Positions 28,434-36,188 of a DNA stretch of 64,000 nt are shown here, piece after piece. The first letter of the stretch is position 1. Each line of letters begins with the position of its first letter. The notes under the pieces were generated by a model. It ran no database searches, was not told the origin of the DNA, and worked only from the letters and a program-made list of their open reading frames with translations. Origin of the DNA: Leptospira saintgironsiae (GTDB lineage: Bacteria; Spirochaetota; Leptospiria; Leptospirales; Leptospiraceae); the NCBI RefSeq assembly GCF_002811765.1, contig NZ_NPDR01000006.1, positions 228,981-292,980 on the forward strand, given 5' to 3'. The position numbers and the translations under genes were made by a program.

Positions 28434-29219
28434 ATGGCTAAACAAATTAAAATCTTCTTACTTTTTCTTTCTATCATTTACGTTGGAGAGATTCTTCCGC
28501 AAGCTTACGATGGTACACCTTGCCAGAATGCTTCTAATCCTACTTTGTTGCAGCAAATCACAAATAATAAACTGCCTGATATGTATATTGGAGATTCTGT
28601 CCAACAAAGAAATCGGGATAATTATAATGGGTATGATAGATATCATACGAAGAATTGGGCAAGTTCGATCTTGATGCCTAAAACTCCGTTGCCGAAGGTT
28701 CCAAAAGAAATGGATTTCGACAATGAGATTCAATTTGTAAATCGTGTAAACCTATCCTGTCTATATTCTCCATACTCCCTTATGGACAAAGATGTTTCTA
28801 CTGCCTGGTCTGAGGGGGTTGAGGGGGATGGTATTGGAGAAGTTGTCTTAGCATACGTAGATGTTCGCCGACCAATTAAGATTTGGACTGGTTTTGGAAA
28901 GTCCGCAGCCCTGTTTATAGCAAATAATCGACCTAAAGAAATTCGGGTTCACGTTTTGGAATCTGGTTATTATAGCGTAGGTCAAAGTAATTTTGTTTTA
29001 GGACAATTTAGAAAGCTTGGAGTCCATTCCGTTATCCTACTAGATTTAAATGGTTATCAGAAGTTAGAAATACCGACTTACAAATTAAAAGGTGCTCCTA
29101 GTCCAAATAAGGATTCAAAAGAACGGTTATATCACTCAGTCATAGCCATTGAAATTTTGAGTGTTTATAAAGGGGATAAATACTCAGATACTCTAATTAC
29201 TGAAGTTTTGAATGAATGA
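28434..29219 (+). CDS. NADase-type glycan-binding domain protein, exported
   Basis: About 261 residues from the ATG at 28434 (the frame is open to a GTG at 28410). The signal peptide runs to about residue 24. Residues about 110-260 carry the pattern of the NADase-type glycan-binding domain: YSLMDKDVSTAWSEGVEGDG, IGEVVLAYVD, and FIANNRPKEIRVHVLES. The domain is discoidin-like and binds carbohydrates in characterised proteins. No enzyme domain is attached, so a carbohydrate-binding or structural role on the outside is my inference. It lies in the accessory island. Confidence 0.65.
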   Translation: MAKQIKIFLLFLSIIYVGEILPQAYDGTPCQNASNPTLLQQITNNKLPDMYIGDSVQQRNRDNYNGYDRYHTKNWASSILMPKTPLPKVPKEMDFDNEIQFVNRVNLSCLYSPYSLMDKDVSTAWSEGVEGDGIGEVVLAYVDVRRPIKIWTGFGKSAALFIANNRPKEIRVHVLESGYYSVGQSNFVLGQFRKLGVHSVILLDLNGYQKLEIPTYKLKGAPSPNKDSKERLYHSVIAIEILSVYKGDKYSDTLITEVLNE

Positions 29220-29280
29220 AATCTATAATCGTAATTATTATATGTTCCGATTCGGCCTGACTGTTATCTTTATTTTCTAA

Positions 29281-30450
29281 ATGAAGGACTTTATGAGAAG
29301 TAATCTATTTAAAATTAGTAGTATGTTATCTTTATGTATAACGTTAAATTTATGGGGATGCGCTAAGAAGCTTGATTTTACCCCTCAGTATGTCTATGCA
29401 GTCTCCGGCGACAAAGTAAATCTCAGAGCCAATCCGGGACGAAACCAGCCTATCGTAGAGGTTTTGAATAATGGACAAGGTCTTGAGATTCTTGATACCT
29501 CAAAGAATATTACGAAAGAACAATATCCTAATTTTGGTACTTTGATACCAATTTATTGGTACAAGGTAAAGACTGAATCTGGAAATGTCGGGTTCATGTC
29601 TAGTCAATACGTTAATCTACTTCTTGGTCATAAGAGGGAAACAGGTCTAATTGGTATTTTTGAACAAATTGAAAAAGGAAAACTAAAGGCTACCGTTTTA
29701 TCGATTCTACAGGATGGGGTGGTAAGAGAACCAGCTTCCCATGACATTGTCCAATCAAAGACTATCAGTAGAGTCCCAAAGAAACTATCTATTGATCATG
29801 GAATAGTTCTTTCCTCTGACCAAAAAAGTATAGGTGAAATAAGGAACGTTAAATTTGCCGAGGACTATACTGAAAAGCAGGAAGAGGGATGTTGGGACGG
29901 ATATTATTTTTCAGGAATCTATAATGGGATAAAACCTACCCCGAGCAGTTTAATTCTTATCGGATTAAATGGAATTTCAGAATCTTCGGTAGATTTTAAG
30001 TATTTCACTGATCGGACTATAATTAAAACTATTGAGAATGCTTCTTTGTCAATGATTAAGAAGAAGAGTCCGGACGATTTCAAAGGAGGAAACTTTCTTT
30101 GTGTTTCAGGGGATAAGTGTATTTATAAATCAGTTAAAAATAATGGAAATGAATATATTATCGCTACTCAGACAATCGAGTATCCAGATAAAAGCGGTCA
30201 TTCTCAGGTATTTCGTATAGATAAAATTTTGTCGGATAAAATTGAGAATATTTATTACCATGACTCGATCGGAGGAAAGAGAGATGTCCCGGATCGTGAA
30301 ACTGTATTTGCGATCACTGATTTAGATCATAACGGAATACTTGAAATATTTACAGTAACACATGGATACGAATGGTGGTTTTATAAAATCTATAGTTTAG
30401 AAAAGGATAGAGTAATTCCTGTATTTAACGGAGCAGGAGGGGGATGTTAG
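29281..30450 (+). CDS. SH3-domain lipoprotein with Ca-loop-like C-terminus
   Basis: 389 residues from the ATG at 29281; an ATG at 29293, preceded by AAGGA, is an alternative. The signal peptide ends in LNLWGC, giving the lipidated cysteine. An SH3-type module covers about residues 35-115 (DKVNLRANPGRNQPIVEVLN, WYKVKTESGNVGFMSSQYV). The C-terminal third has a D-x-D-x-N-G loop (ITDLDHNGILEIF) like EF-hand or FG-GAP Ca-binding loops, and ends GGGC. It shares this architecture with the gene at 31380. The function is unknown. Confidence 0.8.
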   Translation: MKDFMRSNLFKISSMLSLCITLNLWGCAKKLDFTPQYVYAVSGDKVNLRANPGRNQPIVEVLNNGQGLEILDTSKNITKEQYPNFGTLIPIYWYKVKTESGNVGFMSSQYVNLLLGHKRETGLIGIFEQIEKGKLKATVLSILQDGVVREPASHDIVQSKTISRVPKKLSIDHGIVLSSDQKSIGEIRNVKFAEDYTEKQEEGCWDGYYFSGIYNGIKPTPSSLILIGLNGISESSVDFKYFTDRTIIKTIENASLSMIKKKSPDDFKGGNFLCVSGDKCIYKSVKNNGNEYIIATQTIEYPDKSGHSQVFRIDKILSDKIENIYYHDSIGGKRDVPDRETVFAITDLDHNGILEIFTVTHGYEWWFYKIYSLEKDRVIPVFNGAGGGC

Positions 30451-30546
30451 TAGTGTATATTAAATTTGGCACGTTGAAAAATTCTTAAACAAATAATCGA
30501 ATTGTCCGTCGAGACTCATTTCGGGTATAAGAAATGTTAGATTCAA

Positions 30547-30777
30547 ATGGACAGCTTTAAATACGAAGTTATTAGAAAGAGTATCGCGGATACTTCGGAA
30601 GTAGAACAAGGGCGAGGTATTTTTTACAGATGCGATTTATGTGAATCTTTTATTTCCAGCGTACCAAGGGAAAGCACAGGATGTGAATGCGGGAACATTA
30701 GTATCGATAAAGAGTTACACAGATTATGGGTTAAAGATTACAGAGCCTTCACCATTCTAAGAATGAAAGTCCTATAA
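30547..30777 (+). CDS. Small zinc-ribbon-like protein
   Basis: 76 residues, no signal peptide. Four cysteines form CDLC and CECG pairs about 20 residues apart, a zinc-ribbon arrangement. The rest is charged, ending KDYRAFTILRMKVL. It is the only clearly cytosolic small gene among lipoprotein genes in this island, so an immunity or regulatory role is conceivable. I do not recognise the family with confidence. Confidence 0.6.
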   Translation: MDSFKYEVIRKSIADTSEVEQGRGIFYRCDLCESFISSVPRESTGCECGNISIDKELHRLWVKDYRAFTILRMKVL

Positions 30778-30818
30778 TAACGAGTGATTCTATGCTATTT
30801 AAAAATAGGAGCGAATGA

Positions 30819-31256
30819 ATGCGAATGCAACGACTTATATGTATAATTACAATTACCCTCCTCTCTATTCCGTATGAAGCAAAGGGACCGGTTAAATCAA
30901 ATAATAATAACGATATCGACCTTACTGGATTATATTTTAGAATCGATCAGAATGAGTATGGTGATACAACTATGCATTTAACTTTCACCAAGAGAACTGA
31001 TTCAAAGTATAACATAAGTTTTATACTTGCTGGTAACGGGGTGGAGCTGAGGTCCCTTACCTTGAAATGTAATAAAATGAACAATTGTAAAATGTTTCAT
31101 TCATCAGGAAAGCTATTCATGGATTTTGATATTGTCTCAAAAGATATTGTGCTGAAAATTTCTCCAAAATCAGAACTTGCAGAAGTAATAGATAATGGAG
31201 CGAGGTTTTCGCAAGATATTGATAATAAACCATTCCAGTATGAGCCTTTGGAATAG
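30819..31256 (+). CDS. Small exported hypothetical protein
   Basis: 145 residues with a weak signal peptide (residues 1-22). The mature part is beta-rich and cysteine-poor, with two cysteines (LKCNKMNNCK). No family recognised. It follows the small zinc-ribbon gene by 41 bases and precedes another SH3 lipoprotein gene. Confidence 0.55.
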   Translation: MRMQRLICIITITLLSIPYEAKGPVKSNNNNDIDLTGLYFRIDQNEYGDTTMHLTFTKRTDSKYNISFILAGNGVELRSLTLKCNKMNNCKMFHSSGKLFMDFDIVSKDIVLKISPKSELAEVIDNGARFSQDIDNKPFQYEPLE

Positions 31257-31379
31257 GAATTTTTAGTAATTGATAGTTTATATTAATTTACTCTCTACCA
31301 TCATTAAATTGACATCGATGCTAAAAACTTAGGTGCTTTAATTTCATAGCTATAAAATTCATTTATCGGGATATACAAA

Positions 31380-32831
31380 TTGAGAATCTTAAAACATCTA
31401 CTTAAATCCATTGTTTTTGTTTCAATATTAGGAAACATTTATTGTTCCGAACCTAAGCAATTGGCAATTGGTGAAGGCTTCGTTCTTAAAGACGGCGTTT
31501 GTCTTCATGAAACCCCATCAGCTAAAAGTAAATGTCTTGATTCTTTATCCAATGGTAACCGATTTGAGATTCTTAATAAAGGTAAATTTGATAAAGAGAA
31601 AGGCGAATACTCACTTTGGTTTGAAGTAAGAATTGATGGTAAAGAAGGTTACATTAATCAAAATGAAGAAATATTTAAATCAGATATTATAACAATCATT
31701 CATGATTCATTTTCGCCTTTGCGATATACCGGAAAGCAAAAGTTGAATTTGGTTTCTGTTCCTTCAATTAAAGGAGACGTGATTGAAGTATTGCCGGAAA
31801 ATACAGAAATTGATATAATCGGTGGATCTCTATTTAAGTATGAGATCGAAGGGAAAATTGCTTCTTGGGGGAAGATCAAAACTCGTTCTGGAAAAATTGG
31901 ATACGTATTTCTTGGTTTTACAGTAGGGTCCAATTACAAACCTTATGATTTCGATGAAAATAGAGATGAGGTCGAGTCTTATTCGGGTTTATACATTCCA
32001 AATGCTGCGCATCCAGTTTTCTGGATCGATCCGGGAGTGGAAAAAGGCACCGATGAAAAGTGTGAAAAGCTTAATCTTAAAGGTGAAAGTAGCGATAGAT
32101 TAAAATACTTTAAAGTAACAAGTCTTACGACACATATGAATATTCGATACTTTCAAATCGAAAAAGATTTTTATACTTACTACTGGGACCATCGAGAAAA
32201 AAGGGGATGCATAAGTGCCTGGGTTTCGGAAAAAGATGGAATATACTCAGAATACGATTTATTCTCTTGGTCGAGCGCGAAATATGGAAGTAAGTATGAT
32301 TTAAGACTAATCAATCTTCTTTCATCAGAGTTCATGACACCCCTTCAGGATGTATCATCACTTAAAATAACTGAATTGCCGAGAAAGAATACGAAAAGCC
32401 CTAATCTCTTTAAAGTTACTTATAATATTTACGATGAAGGTTACGATAAAGAAAAAGTACATTCAGCCTTATATTCAAAGAAAAACGGAATATTTTCCCT
32501 TGCTTTACCATGGATGGGTGCTCGTCAGGAGCTGGTGGATATTAATAATGATGGTATAGATGAATGGGTTGTTACAAATGCAAATTACGTATTGTATTAT
32601 GCATTTGATGGGAGCATTTTTAATAAAGTTCTGGAATGGAATAAAGAGAACGCTTGTGATATAACTATTAATGAAAGAGATCAAGTTGCCATTGAGGAAG
32701 ATGAAGAAAATAAGAATATTAAATGCAATATTTATTTATCTCAAAACAATCTCAATATAAAGGCGGGTAAAGAAAAAATTGCATACAAGTTAATCGATGG
32801 GAAATTGATTTCGGGCAGTGGTAGTGAATAA
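31380..32831 (+). CDS. SH3-domain lipoprotein with D-N-N-D-G loop
   Basis: 483 residues from a TTG at 31380; no ATG lies nearby and CGGGA is upstream. Signal peptide SIVFVSILGNIYC. SH3-like modules cover about residues 30-110 (GVCLHETPSAKSKCLDSLSN, LWFEVRIDGKEGYIN) and about 120-180 (LNLVSVPSIKGDVIEVLPEN, GKIGYVFLGFTVG). The C-terminus has VDINNDGIDEWVV, a calcium-loop-like element as in the gene at 29281. The two are likely paralogues from the same island. Confidence 0.8.
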   Translation: MRILKHLLKSIVFVSILGNIYCSEPKQLAIGEGFVLKDGVCLHETPSAKSKCLDSLSNGNRFEILNKGKFDKEKGEYSLWFEVRIDGKEGYINQNEEIFKSDIITIIHDSFSPLRYTGKQKLNLVSVPSIKGDVIEVLPENTEIDIIGGSLFKYEIEGKIASWGKIKTRSGKIGYVFLGFTVGSNYKPYDFDENRDEVESYSGLYIPNAAHPVFWIDPGVEKGTDEKCEKLNLKGESSDRLKYFKVTSLTTHMNIRYFQIEKDFYTYYWDHREKRGCISAWVSEKDGIYSEYDLFSWSSAKYGSKYDLRLINLLSSEFMTPLQDVSSLKITELPRKNTKSPNLFKVTYNIYDEGYDKEKVHSALYSKKNGIFSLALPWMGARQELVDINNDGIDEWVVTNANYVLYYAFDGSIFNKVLEWNKENACDITINERDQVAIEEDEENKNIKCNIYLSQNNLNIKAGKEKIAYKLIDGKLISGSGSE

Positions 32832-32850
32832 ATAGTTTTCACACGCACTA

Positions 32851-33477
32851 ATGAATTATTATAGAAAACTTGTTTTCTTCATCTCATCGTTTCTTTTCTT
32901 GTTTTGCAACAAAGGGAGGGAGATTAATCACGATGCTCCTCATTACCCTGTTGAAATGCCTGGAGTATGGAAAGAGATTGGTGTGAATGATTTAAGATCA
33001 GGTAATACATTTGCCTTCTCAAAAAATGGAACAGTTGTTTATATTATAGATCCTGCGATTTGCATAAAAAAAGAAAGAGCTATGATTGGCGAATATCTTT
33101 GGAGTGAAGATCGTCTATATATCTATTTTTATAAATTTCTCCAATTGGAAGGAGGTGATTTAAATAAGATTAAAAATAAATGTGAAGCTGAAATCCCTGG
33201 CTTAAAATTAGAAGAAAAGCTTATAATTTTGAATGAAGGGAGTATGAAGGTATTAGGCCTTGGAAATTTTACGCAGAGAAAAAACGGCTATGATTTTGAT
33301 GACTTGACTAGTTTTAAAACTGGCGGGAGTGAGTTTTATAAGTTTAGTAAATATCCGGAACATTTTCAAGAGATCGTTGATCATGAAATTAAGGATGAAA
33401 GAAGATTAATACTCGAAAAGCGAAATGTATATATTCGGAATAATACTGGCAAAGAAGTTAGATATAGTTTCGATTAG
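32851..33477 (+). CDS. Predicted lipoprotein
   Basis: 208 residues. Signal peptide LVFFISSFLFLFC gives a lipidated cysteine at residue 19. The mature part begins NKGREINHDAPHYPVEMPG and contains GVWKEIGVNDLRSGNTFAFSK, a lipocalin-like or DUF-type beta start (W near the front and G-x-W motif), followed by strands and a polar tail. No firm family. It follows the preceding SH3 gene by 19 bases and may be co-transcribed. Confidence 0.65.
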   Translation: MNYYRKLVFFISSFLFLFCNKGREINHDAPHYPVEMPGVWKEIGVNDLRSGNTFAFSKNGTVVYIIDPAICIKKERAMIGEYLWSEDRLYIYFYKFLQLEGGDLNKIKNKCEAEIPGLKLEEKLIILNEGSMKVLGLGNFTQRKNGYDFDDLTSFKTGGSEFYKFSKYPEHFQEIVDHEIKDERRLILEKRNVYIRNNTGKEVRYSFD

Positions 33478-33495
33478 TCATCTGTTCCAGAAGGA

Positions 33496-33858
33496 TTAGC
33501 GAAGATAGTAAACATAAATAGCGAGAAGTAAGATGGACCCCATATCGTCTTTGCTGATATTCTGGTATTTTAAAAGAAAGTCTTGCAGTAATAAATCCAC
33601 ATCGAAATCGTGCAAGGCAGAATAAGTATCTTTTGATTCCAAATAGTATTTTGATTCTCTATTCTTTTGTATTTCTTCACTCAAATCGTTTCTCAATTTT
33701 CTGATATAATCTACTCTTGCTTGATCATAATCTGCTAACTCATAATATTTCAATCGTCTCTTAATTTTCTTTTCTGTCTCTTTGGGTTTATCGTATTCAT
33801 ATACAAGTTCACTGAAGCAAACATAGTCATAAGATGCTTCTCTCTTTTTGGATGGCAT
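33496..33858 (-). CDS. Hypothetical cytosolic protein
   Basis: 120 residues, highly charged and helical (KRRLKYYELADYDQARVDYIRKLRNDLSEEIQKN), no signal peptide or membrane segment. I do not recognise it. The ATG lies directly against the stop of the membrane protein gene that precedes it, so the two are translationally coupled and probably partners. Confidence 0.5.
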   Translation of the reverse strand: MPSKKREASYDYVCFSELVYEYDKPKETEKKIKRRLKYYELADYDQARVDYIRKLRNDLSEEIQKNRESKYYLESKDTYSALHDFDVDLLLQDFLLKYQNISKDDMGSILLLAIYVYYLR

Positions 33859-34185
33859 TTAAGTATTTGCCTTTGGAACTTTTGCTCTCAGCATTAGGAA
33901 GAGTGCATCGAAGGCTCTCCAGAAAATAGTAGAACTGATGCAAACCAATGGCAAAACAGAAATCCAAATATTGATTTTCTTACTTATAGATCTTTGAAAT
34001 AAAATCAATATATTCTGAATTGCAAAGATAGGCATTAAAATAGGGAAAAGAATTGATTCAGGAACTATGCTATTTACAAATGCTCCAGTCATACCAAGCC
34101 CAAACCATATCATAAAGCTTTGAAATAGGATAGATAAAGACAATAAGAAAAGAATTAGCTTCTTTAAAAAGAAATTGCTCATCAA
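33859..34185 (-). CDS. Small membrane protein
   Basis: 108 residues with three or four hydrophobic segments (LILFLLSLSILFQSFMIWFG, ILFPILMPIFAIQNILILF, IWISVLPLVCISSTIFW). It begins MMSN, so start can be 34185 or 34182. No family recognised. It has zero gap to the hypothetical cytosolic gene downstream and lies 25 bases from the SH3 lipoprotein gene. Confidence 0.55.
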   Translation of the reverse strand: MMSNFFLKKLILFLLSLSILFQSFMIWFGLGMTGAFVNSIVPESILFPILMPIFAIQNILILFQRSISKKINIWISVLPLVCISSTIFWRAFDALFLMLRAKVPKANT

Positions 34186-34210
34186 ATTTAGTTTGGCGAT
34201 TGAGTCCTAC

Positions 34211-35377
34211 TTATTTTATCGCTGTAGAATTTTTCCAGCTTTCTGAATATTTAGCTGGAATTTCTACATTTCTAAATTGCTCGATTTTAACAGAATCACC
34301 TTCGAAAAATATTTCAGCAAATAAGTTTCCTTTAAATGCTACCACTGGGTATTCAGAATCTATTTCTATTCCTCCAAACGATCTACAGTCGGAAAACTTC
34401 CAGAATGTAAGAAGGTGATTTTCAGAATTCATCCGATTTTCGCTATAATTGCTCTTATATTCATCTCCAAAGAAGCACATAGGTTTAGTATTCGTATCTT
34501 CAAAATATATAGCTTGTACAGTTTTTCTTAAAAAATAGACTTCTGTAGAACTCCATGGACAGCAGCATTTACAGCCGATAGAATATGTAAGTATACTATC
34601 GTGAATAGGATAGTTAGTTTTCCTTATAGTTTGTTGAACAACACCCTTATCGTAAAAAAGGCGTCCATCCAATTTGCTTTCAAATAGTATTCTGTCATCT
34701 GGTGAATCGCAATCATCGTTTTTAGGATAACTAACTTGATATACTTTAAAATCGCTGTTTTCGTATGAGAGTTCGATTTTACCTTTGCCTTTGAATTGTT
34801 CTAAAGTGCCTGAGTAAAGATCTATAGATCTAAGCGAAATTTTGTAATCGTCTGGCAAATCCTCTTGGAAATAATCGAGAGTTGTGGCTATTAATGTGTA
34901 ACCTGAAAATATCCATCCCTCTTTATCTTGGAACTTTGTTTGAAACCAGAATCCTTTTCGCCCATCTATTGTTACTGGATCCTTGCTAATAGATAAGATC
35001 TCTCCTTTGGTTCCTTTGGGTAATAAAATCAATTTTTCCGATTTTAAACCTGGAGCGGATCGAAGGTTTAAATTAGAGGCAATAACGTTATAATAAAATT
35101 GAACTTTCTCAATGGATAAAAATTCCTTTTCTACGAATGCTGTTCTTCCTTGAAAGGAAATTTTAATCATATTGTCGGAGAAAGGTTTATCATCTTGGAT
35201 ATAGATAGGTTCAATGAACTCAATTGTGCCGATTACTTCAGAGTCGACTTTAGCTTCCTTATATACTTTTACTCCATATAGAGAATTTGAATAACGGGCT
35301 TTCTTTGTACAATTGAATAGAAAAAGAGATATAGTTAATAGTATAAGAAAATTATTAGATTTCTGCGCTGGGATCAT
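34211..35377 (-). CDS. Lipoprotein with two SH3-like domains
   Basis: 388 residues with signal peptide ending LFLFNC. Two SH3-type modules: about residues 35-90 (GVKVYKEAKVDSEVIGTIEF) and about 95-165 (ASNLNLRSAPGLKSEKLILL, GWIFSGYTLIA). The C-terminal half is unknown and contains an unusual C-K-C-C-C cluster (IGCKCCCPWS). It is the reverse-strand counterpart of the plus-strand SH3 lipoproteins in the same island. It probably binds a wall or surface component, as other SH3b-type proteins do; the target is unknown. Confidence 0.8.
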   Translation of the reverse strand: MIPAQKSNNFLILLTISLFLFNCTKKARYSNSLYGVKVYKEAKVDSEVIGTIEFIEPIYIQDDKPFSDNMIKISFQGRTAFVEKEFLSIEKVQFYYNVIASNLNLRSAPGLKSEKLILLPKGTKGEILSISKDPVTIDGRKGFWFQTKFQDKEGWIFSGYTLIATTLDYFQEDLPDDYKISLRSIDLYSGTLEQFKGKGKIELSYENSDFKVYQVSYPKNDDCDSPDDRILFESKLDGRLFYDKGVVQQTIRKTNYPIHDSILTYSIGCKCCCPWSSTEVYFLRKTVQAIYFEDTNTKPMCFFGDEYKSNYSENRMNSENHLLTFWKFSDCRSFGGIEIDSEYPVVAFKGNLFAEIFFEGDSVKIEQFRNVEIPAKYSESWKNSTAIK

Positions 35378-35578
35378 AATGAAAACAATCTATTATTCTT
35401 TATGATAATTTCTCAACTATTAAGTAGATTGGTCTAAGTTAGTTTTGATAGGAGTATCCTGAATGAGATAGAGGAACGAGAAATTATTATATAAGAAGGT
35501 TTATTGAAATAGTCCGGGCGAAGAAGTTTAGCTTTGTTTTGATCGGTATTTCTTGAACCTAACCATTAAAGAAGAATT

Positions 35579-35711
35579 TTAAATTTTATTTTTCTTCAAT
35601 TTTTCATCGAAAGGAACATCAAGGAATGCTTTCGGATGAACCTCAAATACAACTGCTAGTCTGGAAATTGTTTCTAAACTCGGAGCATTTTTTCCGGTTT
35701 CGATACTTTGG
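35579..35711 (-). pseudogene. Truncated XRE-family HTH regulator
   Basis: The reverse strand encodes the tail of an XRE repressor: QSIETGKNAPSLETISRLA followed by VFEVHPKAFLDVPFDEKLKK and a stop at 35579. The SIE-x-GKNAPS-LE-t-x-LA pattern is the recognition-helix end of the family. The frame has no start; the rest of the gene is missing at the boundary with the transposase remnant at 35712. Confidence 0.75.
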
Positions 35712-35802
35712 TCTGCTCTTAAAGGTTTAAAAGTCTACAGGTTAGATCGACTATTAAGTAGAAAGAGTGGTTTATTGCGGAATGTAGGGAATGGGGTGAT
35801 GA
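35712..35802 (+). mobile_element. Remnant of the IS1595-like transposase 3' end
   Basis: These 91 bases match 27044-27133 of the intact transposase copy with six mismatches and one single-base insertion, in the same orientation. It contains only the last codons and the sequence just past the stop. It adjoins the XRE fragment without a gap, so the event that placed it probably removed the front of that gene. Confidence 0.9.
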
Positions 35803-36188
35803 GTAGTTTTTATTTTTCTTTTATTTGAAGTTATAGAAACTCTCTACTTCATTCTTTTCTGAGATCCTAAACATTAGTCAAAATGGGAATTTTCATTCCG
35901 CTCACACGTGCGCTATCTTCTATACATTTCCAATATCCCCAAAGGGATAAATTTATTTCCTTATATCCAAGTTGTACAATATTAAAAAACGTTTTGCGTC
36001 TAACGCTGAACGTTACTAGGAACTTGCTTATTCGATTTTTTAAGAAAAAAAATATTATCTATTGATTCTTGTTGCGAAGATTTGTTTTGCTAGGAGATGG
36101 TAAATTCGTGGCAGAAAGAGGAAAATTCCGGAATCTATTTTCCTTTATGAAATATGCTTTTTTAAGCTACGCAAAATGCGACCGATTT

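Larger units (their letters stand above)
35378..36188. other. Gene-poor interval holding two remnants
   Basis: Apart from the XRE fragment (35579-35711) and the transposase remnant (35712-35802), I see no convincing gene, RNA or promoter here. It is AT-rich, and the short open frame near 35.9 kb lacks any codon pattern. Confidence 0.6.

Noticed and set aside
35438..35560. Imperfect direct repeat around TTTTGAT-GG-TAT-C-TGAA
   Set aside because: Too short and divergent in an AT-rich region to separate from chance.
35883..36065. Open frame of 60 codons before the 36 kb lipoprotein
   Set aside because: No ribosome-binding site, no protein-like composition, and AT-rich interval; probably chance.
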